Assembly (NCBI RefSeq): GCF_001298715.1
Contig: NZ_CDSC02000237.1
Location: 1-9,016 of the forward strand
Length of the DNA stretch: 9,016 nt
Source of the DNA: Bathymodiolus azoricus thioautotrophic gill symbiont
Lineage (GTDB): Bacteria > Pseudomonadota > Gammaproteobacteria > PS1 > Pseudothioglobaceae
Direction of reading: 5' to 3'
In this document: positions 1-5,995 of the stretch, one piece after another
How the letters are laid out: every line of letters begins with the position of its first letter
Numbering within the stretch: position 1 is the first letter of the stretch
Notes under the pieces: generated by a model
Told to the model about the DNA's origin: nothing
Database searches by the model: none
Seen by the model: the letters and a program-made list of their open reading frames with translations, nothing else
Translations under genes and position numbers: made by a program

Positions 1-437
1 CCAAAACCCCTGTGGTTGGTATGCGCTGCCGTAATGGCATACTTGTTGCTGCCAAAATGGATAAAGTCAATAGTGCCAATATTCAGACTATGATTGATAA
101 GCATGCTGATGCCAATGCCACGCTTTGCACTGATGAAGCAACAATATATAAAGGCATAGAGGGCTATAAACAGTTAATGGTCAATCATTCTGCTGGACAG
201 TATGTTGACGGGACTGCGCATACTAATGGCATTGAGAGTGTTTGGGCGCTATTAAAACGAGGTTACAATGGTGTGTTTCATCATTTTTCTGATAAACATA
301 TCGGGCGTTATGTTGATGAGTTTGTTTTTAGGTTGAATGATGACAATGTCAAACGATTGACACTGGATAGAATTGATTCAATCGTGTTTGGATTTAGTGG
401 TAATAGACTGTCTTATAAGATGTTGGTATTAACGTAA
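1..437 (+). CDS. IS1595-family (ISXO2-like) transposase, C-terminal part, truncated by window start
   Basis: DDE/DDN-type transposase that cuts and joins the insertion sequence ends. The frame is already open before the first GTG at 12: the preceding codons read K-T-P and run straight into V-V-G, a typical interior stretch of this family, so the true start lies upstream and this is a 5'-partial gene. Visible hallmarks are TDEA (the aspartate codon at 132-134, probably the second catalytic acid), VNHSAGQYVDG, then HTNGIESVWALLKRGY, where the Asn/Glu after HT marks the third catalytic position. HHFSDKHIGRYVDEFVFRLN follows and is the usual end of the domain. The first catalytic Asp and any N-terminal zinc-finger or helix-turn-helix part are outside the window. 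The visible part has no frameshift or internal stop, so the element may be intact. Family assignment is confident; activity is unknown. Confidence 0.88.
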   Translation, partial: KTPVVGMRCRNGILVAAKMDKVNSANIQTMIDKHADANATLCTDEATIYKGIEGYKQLMVNHSAGQYVDGTAHTNGIESVWALLKRGYNGVFHHFSDKHIGRYVDEFVFRLNDDNVKRLTLDRIDSIVFGFSGNRLSYKMLVLT

Positions 438-446
438 GTTAGTCCC
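1..446 (+). mobile_element. Right end of an IS1595-family insertion sequence (left part outside window)
   Basis: The stretch carries the C-terminal part of an IS1595 (ISXO2-like) transposase that stops at 437. The sequence after the stop, GTTAGTCCC (438-446), is followed by the 8-base palindrome TTAATTAA. Family knowledge: IS1595 elements usually have ends beginning GGG when read inward and make 8-base AT-rich target duplications. Placing the right end at 446 is therefore an inference, because the left inverted repeat is outside the window and cannot be aligned. The transposase reads toward rsgA, which lies convergent on the other strand. Confidence 0.7.
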
Positions 447-454
447 TTAATTAA
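447..454. repeat. Putative 8-base target-site duplication (right copy)
   Basis: TTAATTAA lies directly after the proposed insertion sequence end. Its length and AT-richness suit IS1595-family duplications. It is also part of a perfect 16-base palindrome at 445-460 (CCTTAATTAATTAAGG). The left copy would lie outside the window, so this remains an inference. Confidence 0.45.
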
Positions 455-472
455 TTAAGGTGTCGGGCTTTT
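455..472 (-). terminator. Remaining half of a disrupted terminator hairpin downstream of rsgA
   Basis: On the minus strand, 4 bases after the rsgA stop codon, the sequence reads AAAAGCCCGACACC and then TTAA. This looks like the upstream arm of a bidirectional intrinsic terminator (A-tract, GC-rich arm, AT-rich apex). The expected complementary arm, GGTGTCGGGC plus a T-tract, is not found beyond the apex; the proposed insertion sequence end is there instead. The hairpin is therefore probably split. Basis: the half-site is seen directly and the intact ancestral form is inferred. Confidence 0.5.
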
Positions 473-476
473 CAAT

Positions 477-1436
477 TTAAGTGATTAACGCTAGATAACT
501 TGCATAGCGCTTTGGGTGGATGTCATCTGTTTCTAGTGCATTCTTAACACCGCAATTAGGCTCATTGATATGTGCGCAGTTTCTGAACTTGCATTGATTG
601 ATAAACGGTTTAAATTCTTTAAATCCGTTGAGAATTTCTTTATTGCTCAAATTATCTAAGTGAAATTCACGAACACCTGGAGAGTCAATTAAATCACCAC
701 CTGAGGGAATATGATAGAGCGTAGTGTTGGTAGTGGTGTGTTTACCGAGCTTGCTTTTGGTTGATATTTGATTGACGCGTAAGTTTAACTCAGGAATAAG
801 CTCATTAATCAAAGAAGATTTACCCACGCCTGATTGCCCTAAGAAAATTTGCGTCTTGTCATTGAGTTGAGCTTTTAGTGTATTGATACCTGTTTGTGCT
901 TTTACGCTTAAATAACTCACTGGATAGCCGATAGCTTCATACATAGCAAAGTCGATTTTGACTTGCTTAATATTGCTACTTAGCTCGATTTTATTGACGA
1001 TAAGTCGAATGGGTAGATTTTGGTTCTCTGCAACGATTAAATAACGATCAATCAAATCAAATTGATAATGTGGCTCGATTGCTACTATCAAGCACAGTTC
1101 ATCAATATTAGTAGCAATCAATTTTTTTGAACGCTTTAGTGTATTGTCACGCTTAAATAAGGCAGTAACAATGCCTTTATTGTTATCAGTTGCTTGAAAA
1201 ATAACTTGGTCACCAGCAACCGATAAATCAATATTGCGTCTAGCAGTGCATTGTACTAGGTTGCCTGAGTTGCTTTCTACCAATAGATGTTGACCATAGC
1301 GGGTAATCACCAGTCCCGTTTGTGCTTTAGCATCGGTGTTTAAGTCTTGAGAGTTGTCTGCCACCTTATTGGCTCTAGCAATACGCTCGGCTTGGATTTT
1401 TTCAAGTCGCCATTTTTGTCGACGAGTCAGAGACAA
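477..1436 (-). CDS. rsgA: Small ribosomal subunit biogenesis GTPase RsgA (YjeQ/YloQ)
   Basis: Cytoplasmic circularly permuted GTPase that acts late in 30S subunit maturation. The order of motifs is diagnostic. An N-terminal OB-like region (about 38-95) precedes the GTPase, which has G4 NKIE (148-151), G5 SVKA (177-180), G1 GQSGVGKS (200-207), switch region HTTT (233-236) and G3 DSPG (251-254). The C-terminal zinc-binding set is Cys282, Cys287, His289 and Cys295. The 319-residue length is slightly short of the usual 320-350. The start is TTG at 1436: no ATG lies between it and the in-frame stop upstream, the next Met is deep in the domain, and the N-terminus (SLTRRQKWRLEKIQAER) matches the conserved basic start of gammaproteobacterial RsgA. 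No clear Shine-Dalgarno sequence is visible. The TTG lies 4 bases after the cytochrome gene stop, so translation is probably coupled. It is the last gene of the leftward operon. Confidence 0.97.
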   Translation of the reverse strand: MSLTRRQKWRLEKIQAERIARANKVADNSQDLNTDAKAQTGLVITRYGQHLLVESNSGNLVQCTARRNIDLSVAGDQVIFQATDNNKGIVTALFKRDNTLKRSKKLIATNIDELCLIVAIEPHYQFDLIDRYLIVAENQNLPIRLIVNKIELSSNIKQVKIDFAMYEAIGYPVSYLSVKAQTGINTLKAQLNDKTQIFLGQSGVGKSSLINELIPELNLRVNQISTKSKLGKHTTTNTTLYHIPSGGDLIDSPGVREFHLDNLSNKEILNGFKEFKPFINQCKFRNCAHINEPNCGVKNALETDDIHPKRYASYLALIT

Positions 1437-1440
1437 GGTG

Positions 1441-1734
1441 TTATTTTTTAAATTGGTAGTATTTTTTATTAAGATACTCTACGACAGATTTCTCTTCATC
1501 AGGAAACCATCCAATGCTAAAAGCTTGTACACATTTGCTGACTTGTCCAGTAAGTTTTGGCAAGGTATCCATTTTTCTATTTTTACGCGTGTAAAAATCA
1601 TCATCATGTGTAATCATATGACAAGCAATACAAGATTCATTGTGTAGTTCTTTGCCCTTATTATGTATTTCCTTACCTTCATTGGCAAAGGCTGTGGTGG
1701 ATAACAGAGTGATTATTAGTAATAGTTTTTTCAT
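1441..1734 (-). CDS. Small exported monohaem c-type cytochrome
   Basis: A 97-residue protein with a typical Sec signal peptide (MKK plus a hydrophobic stretch, probable cleavage after Ala17 in TAFA or close by) and a single haem-c attachment motif CIACH (Cys35, Cys38, His39), so it is predicted to be a periplasmic electron carrier or redox sensor. The distal haem ligand is not obvious: Met40, Met55 and His43 are candidates. An additional Cys68 sits in the C-terminal half. At about 79 mature residues it is the size of a small class I cytochrome, but I cannot name the subfamily or its redox partner. The ATG shares one base with the TAA stop of the M48 gene (TAATG), and AGAGG lies just upstream inside that gene, which indicates translational coupling. 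The placement between a membrane protease and RsgA gives no obvious pathway. Confidence 0.88.
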   Translation of the reverse strand: MKKLLLIITLLSTTAFANEGKEIHNKGKELHNESCIACHMITHDDDFYTRKNRKMDTLPKLTGQVSKCVQAFSIGWFPDEEKSVVEYLNKKYYQFKK

Positions 1735-2981
1735 TATGTTACCTCTTTTAAGTGATTAATACGAATAGATGCACTGGGGTGTGAATCGTGAAATGCTGAG
1801 TATAGTCTATCTGGTGTTAATGTTGATGCGTTATCGCGATATAATTTAACTAAGCTTGATACCAAGTCATCAGCATTGGTATGTTTTGCAGCAAAGGCAT
1901 CGGCTTCAAATTCGTGTTTTCGTGAAAAGGCATTGCTAATGGGTTCGATGGCAAAACTAAACATTGGCATCGTTAAACTAAACAATACTAAAGCAGCGTA
2001 GTCACCCATCTCACTAACACCTAAACCATGGAAAAACCAAGACTGCTTGATTAGATAGCCCAACAGCGCTAAACCGCACAAGGAAGTCAGAAATGAAATA
2101 ATAATTTGTTTGCGAATATGTTGGTGATGAAAATGCCCCAATTCATGTGCCAAAATTGCCTCTACTTCTTTGTCTTCCATGCCTTTGAGTAAGGTGTCAA
2201 AAAACACAATTCGTTTGTTTTTACCAATGCCAGTAAAATAAGCGTTACCGTGTGATGAACGCTTGGAGCCATCCATGACAAAAATACCATCACTTTTGAA
2301 ACCTGTGCGCTCTAGTAGATTATCAATCTTAACTTTAAGTTCTTGGTTTTCTAAGGGTTTGAACTTGTTAAATAGTGGTGCAATAAAAGTAGGATAGAGC
2401 CATAACATCAATAAAGAAAAACCTGAGAGTAATAACCAAACACTCAGCCACCAGTATTCACCCATGGCATTCATCAAATATAAGATGACATATAACAACG
2501 GTGCGCCAATAACCAAAGCCAACATAAAGCCCTTAACCATATCACCAACGAGTGTACCTACCGTGGTTTTATTAAAGCCAAATTTTGCTTCTAAAACGAA
2601 AGTGCGATACAAACTAAATGGCAAATCAATGAGTGTGCCAATCATCATTAGGCTAATAATAAAGCCAACACCAATGTAGAGTGTGTCATTCATTAAAGAG
2701 CGCCAAATACCATCTAAGTAATCCAAACCACCACCTAATGTCCAAACCAATAACACCCCTGTTGAAAACAGTATCTCTAAGTGGTTAACTTTTAACTTAG
2801 CTGTGGTGTAATCAGCGGCTTTTTGATGTTGTTCTAGGGTGATTTTTTCTGCGAACTCGTTGGGTACCTTGTCAAATGAATTGAGCATAGACTTTACTTG
2901 TCGTGTGTTGAGCCACATCATTGTGACCACATAAGAGAATATGGCTATTAAAAATATTAGGGTGAATAAGTTAAATTGCAT
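1734..2981 (-). CDS. Ste24-like M48 family integral-membrane zinc metallopeptidase
   Basis: 415-residue inner-membrane peptidase of the M48 (Ste24/CAAX protease 1-like) type. It has several hydrophobic segments (about 2-22, 68-85, 100-120, 150-172, 178-200, 292-312, 328-348), the M48 N-terminal region with KFGFNKTT (133-140), and a catalytic domain with zinc motif HELGH (His279, Glu280, His283). The third ligand is probably Glu357 in the ExxxD motif EFEAD (357-361). The C-terminal SHPSASIRI (400-408) is also conserved in the family. Length and layout fit Ste24-like proteins and not the shorter HtpX. Bacterial members lack the prenylation pathway; they are thought to act in membrane protein quality control, but the substrate here is unknown. 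The ATG at 2981 places the first membrane helix at the extreme N-terminus, as in relatives. It is the first gene of the leftward operon, divergent from lysC. Confidence 0.93.
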   Translation of the reverse strand: MQFNLFTLIFLIAIFSYVVTMMWLNTRQVKSMLNSFDKVPNEFAEKITLEQHQKAADYTTAKLKVNHLEILFSTGVLLVWTLGGGLDYLDGIWRSLMNDTLYIGVGFIISLMMIGTLIDLPFSLYRTFVLEAKFGFNKTTVGTLVGDMVKGFMLALVIGAPLLYVILYLMNAMGEYWWLSVWLLLSGFSLLMLWLYPTFIAPLFNKFKPLENQELKVKIDNLLERTGFKSDGIFVMDGSKRSSHGNAYFTGIGKNKRIVFFDTLLKGMEDKEVEAILAHELGHFHHQHIRKQIIISFLTSLCGLALLGYLIKQSWFFHGLGVSEMGDYAALVLFSLTMPMFSFAIEPISNAFSRKHEFEADAFAAKHTNADDLVSSLVKLYRDNASTLTPDRLYSAFHDSHPSASIRINHLKEVT

Positions 2982-3100
2982 AAATTGTAAATATAAAGAA
3001 TAGTGAGTGATTTATTTTACTGATTTTTTCTTCGCCTAAGGCATTTTTATGCGTCACAGTAACGGTATAATTTAAAGATTATTTTAATTTCCTCTTGTTC
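2982..3100. promoter_or_regulatory. Divergent intergenic region between the M48 gene and lysC
   Basis: This 119-base AT-rich region must carry promoters for both operons. On the plus strand a perfect -10 box is visible (see separate entry). On the minus strand there are two weak -10 candidates: TAAAAT (3019 to 3014), giving a leader of about 25 bases, and TATATT (2995 to 2990), which would make the M48 message almost leaderless. Neither has a good -35 partner, so the minus-strand promoter is not resolved. No attenuator, leader peptide or lysine-riboswitch-like structure fits in so short a region. Confidence 0.55.
3044..3071 (+). promoter_or_regulatory. Probable sigma70 promoter for lysC operon
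   Basis: A consensus -10 hexamer TATAAT occupies 3066-3071. The best -35 candidate, TTTTTA at 3044-3049 with 16-base spacing, is poor. Transcription would begin near 3078 and leave a leader of about 20-25 bases before the GTG at 3101. The match is sequence-based only. Confidence 0.55.
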
Positions 3101-4324
3101 GTGGCATTAATTGTTCAAAAATATGGTGGTACTTCGGTTGGCTCAATAGAGCGCATTCAAACTGTTGCCAAAAAAGTTAAAGCCTTTGCTGATACTGGTA
3201 ATAAGCTGGTTGTTAGCGTGTCTGCAATGAGTGGTGAAACCAATCGTATGACTGCATTGGCACAAGAAATTCAAGACACACCGTCTTTAAGAGAAATGGA
3301 TGTTTTATTGACTACAGGTGAGCAGGTGAGCATATCCTTGCTTTCTATGGCGTTGCAACAGCTTGGTTGTGATGCGATTTCTTATACGGGATCACAAATT
3401 AGAATCACCACAGATTCTGAGCACGGCAAGGCGCGTATTAAGTCAATTGACACTCAGCGTATTCATACTAGTCTTGATGAAGGTAAGGTTGTGGTGGTTG
3501 CAGGTTTTCAAGGTGTAGATGAACAGGGTAATATCACTACATTAGGGCGTGGTGGCTCAGACACCACAGCAGTTGCCTTGGCAGCGGCATTAAAAGCCGA
3601 CGAATGTCAGATTTATACTGATGTTGATGGGGTTTATACGACCGACCCTCGCATTGAACCAAATGCCAGAAAAATGAAGTCAGTGAGTTATGAAGAGATG
3701 CTAGAGATGGCATCGCTTGGCTCAAAGGTTTTGCAGATTCGTAGCGTTGAGTTTGCATCAAAATACAAAGTGCCTTTACGGGTGTTATCATCACTGATTG
3801 ATAATCCGACAGGCACATTAATCACCAGTGAGGAAAACATTATGGAACAAGCAGTTATATCAGGGATTGCACACAATAAAGATGAGGCAAAACTCAGTTT
3901 AATCGGTGTGCCAGATGAGCCAGGTATTGCGCATAAGATTCTAAAGCCAATTAGTGAGGCAAATATTGAAGTGGATATGATTGTGCAAAGTGTTTCAGCG
4001 CGTGAAGGGTTGACAAATTTTGCTTTTACTGTGCATAGAAGTGACTTTGATAAGGCGCAAAAGATTTTAAAGGATGTTTGTGGTAACTTGAATGCCAAAG
4101 CAGTGCAGAGCGATAGCACAGTGGTTAAGGTATCTTTGGTGGGTATTGGTATGCGCTCACATGCAGGTATTGCCGCGCAGATGTTTGAGGTATTGCACCA
4201 AGAGAATGTGAATATTCAAATGATTTCTACGAGTGAGATTAAAATATCAGTTGTGATTGATGAAAAATATTTAGAATTGGCAGTACGCTCATTGCATAGT
4301 GCATTTGAATTAGACAAGGAATAG
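3101..4324 (+). CDS. lysC: Aspartate kinase (aspartokinase, alpha2beta2-type)
   Basis: Phosphorylates L-aspartate with ATP, the first step toward lysine/diaminopimelate, threonine and methionine. The kinase domain begins KYGGTSVG (7-14, catalytic Lys7), followed by SGETNR (44-49), GFQG (135-138), TLGRGGSDTTA (147-157) and YTDVDGVYTTDPR (172-184). Two ACT regulatory domains follow (about 264-338 and 343-405, the second with MISTSEIKISVVI), so feedback control by lysine and/or threonine is expected. I chose GTG at 3101 (407 residues) over the TTG two codons upstream, because homologues of the Pseudomonas type start MALIVQK. No strong Shine-Dalgarno sequence precedes it. An internal start for a beta subunit is listed separately. 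It is a monofunctional enzyme with no fused homoserine dehydrogenase, and it leads the rightward operon with ilvE starting 3 bases after its stop. Confidence 0.97.
   Translation: MALIVQKYGGTSVGSIERIQTVAKKVKAFADTGNKLVVSVSAMSGETNRMTALAQEIQDTPSLREMDVLLTTGEQVSISLLSMALQQLGCDAISYTGSQIRITTDSEHGKARIKSIDTQRIHTSLDEGKVVVVAGFQGVDEQGNITTLGRGGSDTTAVALAAALKADECQIYTDVDGVYTTDPRIEPNARKMKSVSYEEMLEMASLGSKVLQIRSVEFASKYKVPLRVLSSLIDNPTGTLITSEENIMEQAVISGIAHNKDEAKLSLIGVPDEPGIAHKILKPISEANIEVDMIVQSVSAREGLTNFAFTVHRSDFDKAQKILKDVCGNLNAKAVQSDSTVVKVSLVGIGMRSHAGIAAQMFEVLHQENVNIQMISTSEIKISVVIDEKYLELAVRSLHSAFELDKE
3842..4324 (+). other. lysC: Internal in-frame start for an aspartokinase beta subunit
   Basis: An in-frame ATG at codon 248 of lysC is preceded by AGGA (3831-3834) with 7 bases between, a better ribosome binding site than that of the full-length gene. 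The product would be 160 residues beginning MEQAVISGIAHNKDEAKL and contain only the two ACT domains. Established knowledge: in Corynebacterium and Bacillus the beta subunit is made from such an internal start, and the Corynebacterium beta subunit begins with a very similar ME-x-AVLTGVA sequence. Production of the short form in this organism is an inference. Confidence 0.6.
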
Positions 4325-4327
4325 AAA

Positions 4328-5257
4328 ATGACTAGATTTGATGATAGAGATGGCTTGATTTGGTTTGATGGTGAGTGGGTTGATTGGCGTGAGGCTAAAA
4401 TCCATGTGTTGACTCATACACTGCACTATGGTATGGGTGTATTTGAAGGAGTGCGCGCTTATCAAACTGATAACGGCACAGCCATCTTCCGACTTGAAGA
4501 ACATACCAACAGATTGTTTAACTCCGCCAAAATTATGAATATGGACATTGGTTATTCTAAAGATGAGATTAACCAAGCACAAAGAGAAGCTGTGACTAAG
4601 AATAATTTAGACAGCGCCTATATTCGTCCAATGTGTTTTTATGGCTCAGAAGGCATGGGCTTGCGTGCTAATGGCTTAAAGGTTCACACTATTATTGCTG
4701 CGTGGGAGTGGGGTTCGTATTTAGGTGAGGATAATATGAAGAATGGCTTGCGTGTTCGCACCTCAAGTTTTACGCGTCATCATGTCAATATCGCTATGAC
4801 CAAGGCCAAGGCTAATGGCAATTATATTAACTCAATGTTAGCACTACAAGAAGCATTGACAGATGGCTACGATGAAGCCTTATTATTGGATGTTGATGGC
4901 TTTGTTGCAGAAGGCAGTGGCGAGAATGTCTTTATCATTCGTGATGGTATGATTTACACCCCTGATTTAACTTCAGCGTTAGCAGGTATTACCCGTGATA
5001 CAATTGTTACTTTAGCAAGGGATTTAGGTTATAAAGTCATTGAAAAACGCATCACTCGTGATGAAGTGTATTGTGCTGATGAAGCGTTTTTTACGGGTAC
5101 AGCAGCAGAGCTAACCCCTATTCGTGAGCTGGATAACCGTACGATTGGTTCAGGCACACGCGGGCCGATTACTGAGAAATTACAAGCCTTATATTTTGAC
5201 TGCGTATATGGTCGTAATGACAAATACAAACAGTGGATTAGTAAGGGAGGCTGCTAA
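4328..5257 (+). CDS. ilvE: Branched-chain amino acid aminotransferase
   Basis: PLP-dependent fold-type IV (class IV) transaminase that catalyses the last step of valine, leucine and isoleucine synthesis using glutamate; cytoplasmic. Its 309 residues match IlvE length. Visible landmarks are LIWFDGEWVDW near the N-terminus, HYGMGVFEGVRAY (33-45), the PLP-binding lysine in KANGNY (Lys161, equivalent to the E. coli Lys160 position), DVDGFVAEGSGENVF (188-202, with Glu195 contacting the cofactor) and FFTGTAAELTPI (254-265). D-amino-acid and aminodeoxychorismate lyase relatives share the fold, but the GVRAY and GTAAELTPI signatures and the length favour IlvE. ATG at 4328 has AAGGA (4316-4320) 7 bases upstream, inside the lysC end, so the two are probably co-translated. 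The downstream zinc-finger gene starts 1 base after the stop. Confidence 0.96.
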   Translation: MTRFDDRDGLIWFDGEWVDWREAKIHVLTHTLHYGMGVFEGVRAYQTDNGTAIFRLEEHTNRLFNSAKIMNMDIGYSKDEINQAQREAVTKNNLDSAYIRPMCFYGSEGMGLRANGLKVHTIIAAWEWGSYLGEDNMKNGLRVRTSSFTRHHVNIAMTKAKANGNYINSMLALQEALTDGYDEALLLDVDGFVAEGSGENVFIIRDGMIYTPDLTSALAGITRDTIVTLARDLGYKVIEKRITRDEVYCADEAFFTGTAAELTPIRELDNRTIGSGTRGPITEKLQALYFDCVYGRNDKYKQWISKGGC

Positions 5258-5258
5258 G

Positions 5259-5447
5259 ATGTCAAATGTTGATGGTTTCCAACAAAAAAATGTAAGTTAC
5301 AACGCGGTAGAAAAGGATGATTTGCCTATCTGCTGTCCACCTAAGGATGCTCAAAAGTGGCATATGCACCCCAAGGTGTATATGCAGTTTAATGAGCAGG
5401 GTCATGCTGTTTGTCCGTATTGTGGCTCAAAATACGAGTTAATCTAA
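5259..5447 (+). CDS. Small zinc-finger protein, zf-CHCC (NDUFS6-like) family
   Basis: A 62-residue cytoplasmic protein whose second half holds the CHCC zinc pattern: Cys26 (or adjacent Cys25), His37 in HPKVYM, and Cys52 and Cys55 in CPYCGSKY. This domain is shared with the mitochondrial complex I accessory subunit NDUFS6. In bacteria, small stand-alone members are common and often sit next to ilvE, but their role is unknown. The ATG at 5259 is chosen over in-frame starts inside ilvE because AGGGAGG (5244-5250) sits 8 bases upstream and the protein then starts at a normal position for the family. It lies 1 base after ilvE. No residues indicate an enzyme activity. Confidence 0.92.
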   Translation: MSNVDGFQQKNVSYNAVEKDDLPICCPPKDAQKWHMHPKVYMQFNEQGHAVCPYCGSKYELI

Positions 5448-5473
5448 GCTCTTTTTACTTTAAAGTTTTATTT

Positions 5474-5995
5474 ATGGCTAAGTCAATCAAAAATGTCGTT
5501 TTAGTTGGCCCAATGGGCTCTGGCAAGACATCGGTTGGTCGTCGACTTGCTTGTGTGTTGAAACGCGATTTTTTTGACACAGATTTTGAGATCGTAACGC
5601 GTACTGGCGTGGCAATTGACTATATTTTTGATATAGAAGGTGAAAGTGGATTTCGTCAGCGTGAAATACAAATACTTAAGGATTTGTGCAAAATCCCTAA
5701 TATCGTGATTGCTACAGGTGGTGGTATTGTTATTAAAGAAACCAATCGTGCCTTACTTAAAAAAGAATGTTTTGTGGTGTATTTATCATCCAGTGTTGAA
5801 CAATTGGTTAAACGCACTGCCCAGTCTAAGGCAAGGCCTTTACTAGAACAATCAGACGATAGAGAAAAAACACTGCGTGATTTATTGGAAGCCAGAGAAG
5901 GGTTTTATCAGGAGGTCGCAGATGTGGTGGTTGGTACCACAAGCAAGAAACTGTATGCTATTATTAATGAGATTAAAAAAGCGGTGAATAAGTGA
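5474..5995 (+). CDS. aroK: Shikimate kinase
   Basis: Phosphorylates shikimate to shikimate 3-phosphate with ATP, the fifth step of the chorismate pathway; cytoplasmic P-loop kinase. The 173 residues show Walker A GPMGSGKT (12-19), FFDTD (33-37, Asp35 and Asp37 for Mg and shikimate), FRQRE (60-64, Arg61 binds shikimate), TGGG (81-84) and the lid arginine in RPLL (Arg121). AREGFYQEVAD (140-150) follows, with Arg141. All expected residues are present. The ATG at 5474 fits family length; an in-frame ATG at 5411 would add 21 residues overlapping the zinc-finger gene and is rejected. No clear Shine-Dalgarno sequence is seen in the 26-base gap. In most gammaproteobacteria aroB follows aroK, but here a TolC-family gene overlaps its end by 4 bases. 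Confidence 0.96.
   Translation: MAKSIKNVVLVGPMGSGKTSVGRRLACVLKRDFFDTDFEIVTRTGVAIDYIFDIEGESGFRQREIQILKDLCKIPNIVIATGGGIVIKETNRALLKKECFVVYLSSSVEQLVKRTAQSKARPLLEQSDDREKTLRDLLEAREGFYQEVADVVVGTTSKKLYAIINEIKKAVNK

Noticed and set aside
12..437. Taking the GTG at 12 as the true start of the transposase
   Set aside because: The frame is open upstream to the window edge and reads K-T-P-V-V-G, an internal family sequence, so the gene is 5'-truncated by the window.
445..472. The 16-base palindrome plus T-tract as a working intrinsic terminator for the transposase
   Set aside because: The stem is almost all A/T and is separated from the TTTT by 8 GC-rich bases, so it does not have the geometry of a terminator.
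1354..1647. Plus-strand open frame of 97 codons
   Set aside because: It lies antisense to the rsgA start and the cytochrome gene, has no family features, and overlaps well-supported genes.
2464..2679. Plus-strand open frame of 71 codons inside the M48 gene
   Set aside because: Antisense shadow of membrane segments of the peptidase, with no recognisable motif.
3095..3100. TTG at 3095 as lysC start
   Set aside because: It adds only two residues before the conserved MALIVQK start and has no better ribosome binding site; GTG at 3101 fits homologues.
3537..4119. Two minus-strand open frames (3537-3818 and 3688-4119) inside lysC
   Set aside because: They are antisense to a fully conserved aspartokinase, and their sequences show no domain.
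4310..4582. Minus-strand open frame across the lysC/ilvE junction
   Set aside because: Antisense to the conserved IlvE N-terminus, without supporting features.
5029..5229. Minus-strand open frame within ilvE
   Set aside because: Short antisense shadow over the conserved FFTGTAAELTPI region of IlvE.
5124..5258. Upstream extension of the zinc-finger protein into ilvE
   Set aside because: The extension overlaps conserved IlvE sequence in another frame. The ATG at 5259 has a strong Shine-Dalgarno sequence and gives the normal family length.
5411..5473. Upstream ATG at 5411 for shikimate kinase
   Set aside because: It would overlap the zinc-finger gene and add 21 unrelated residues before the usual start just ahead of the P-loop strand.
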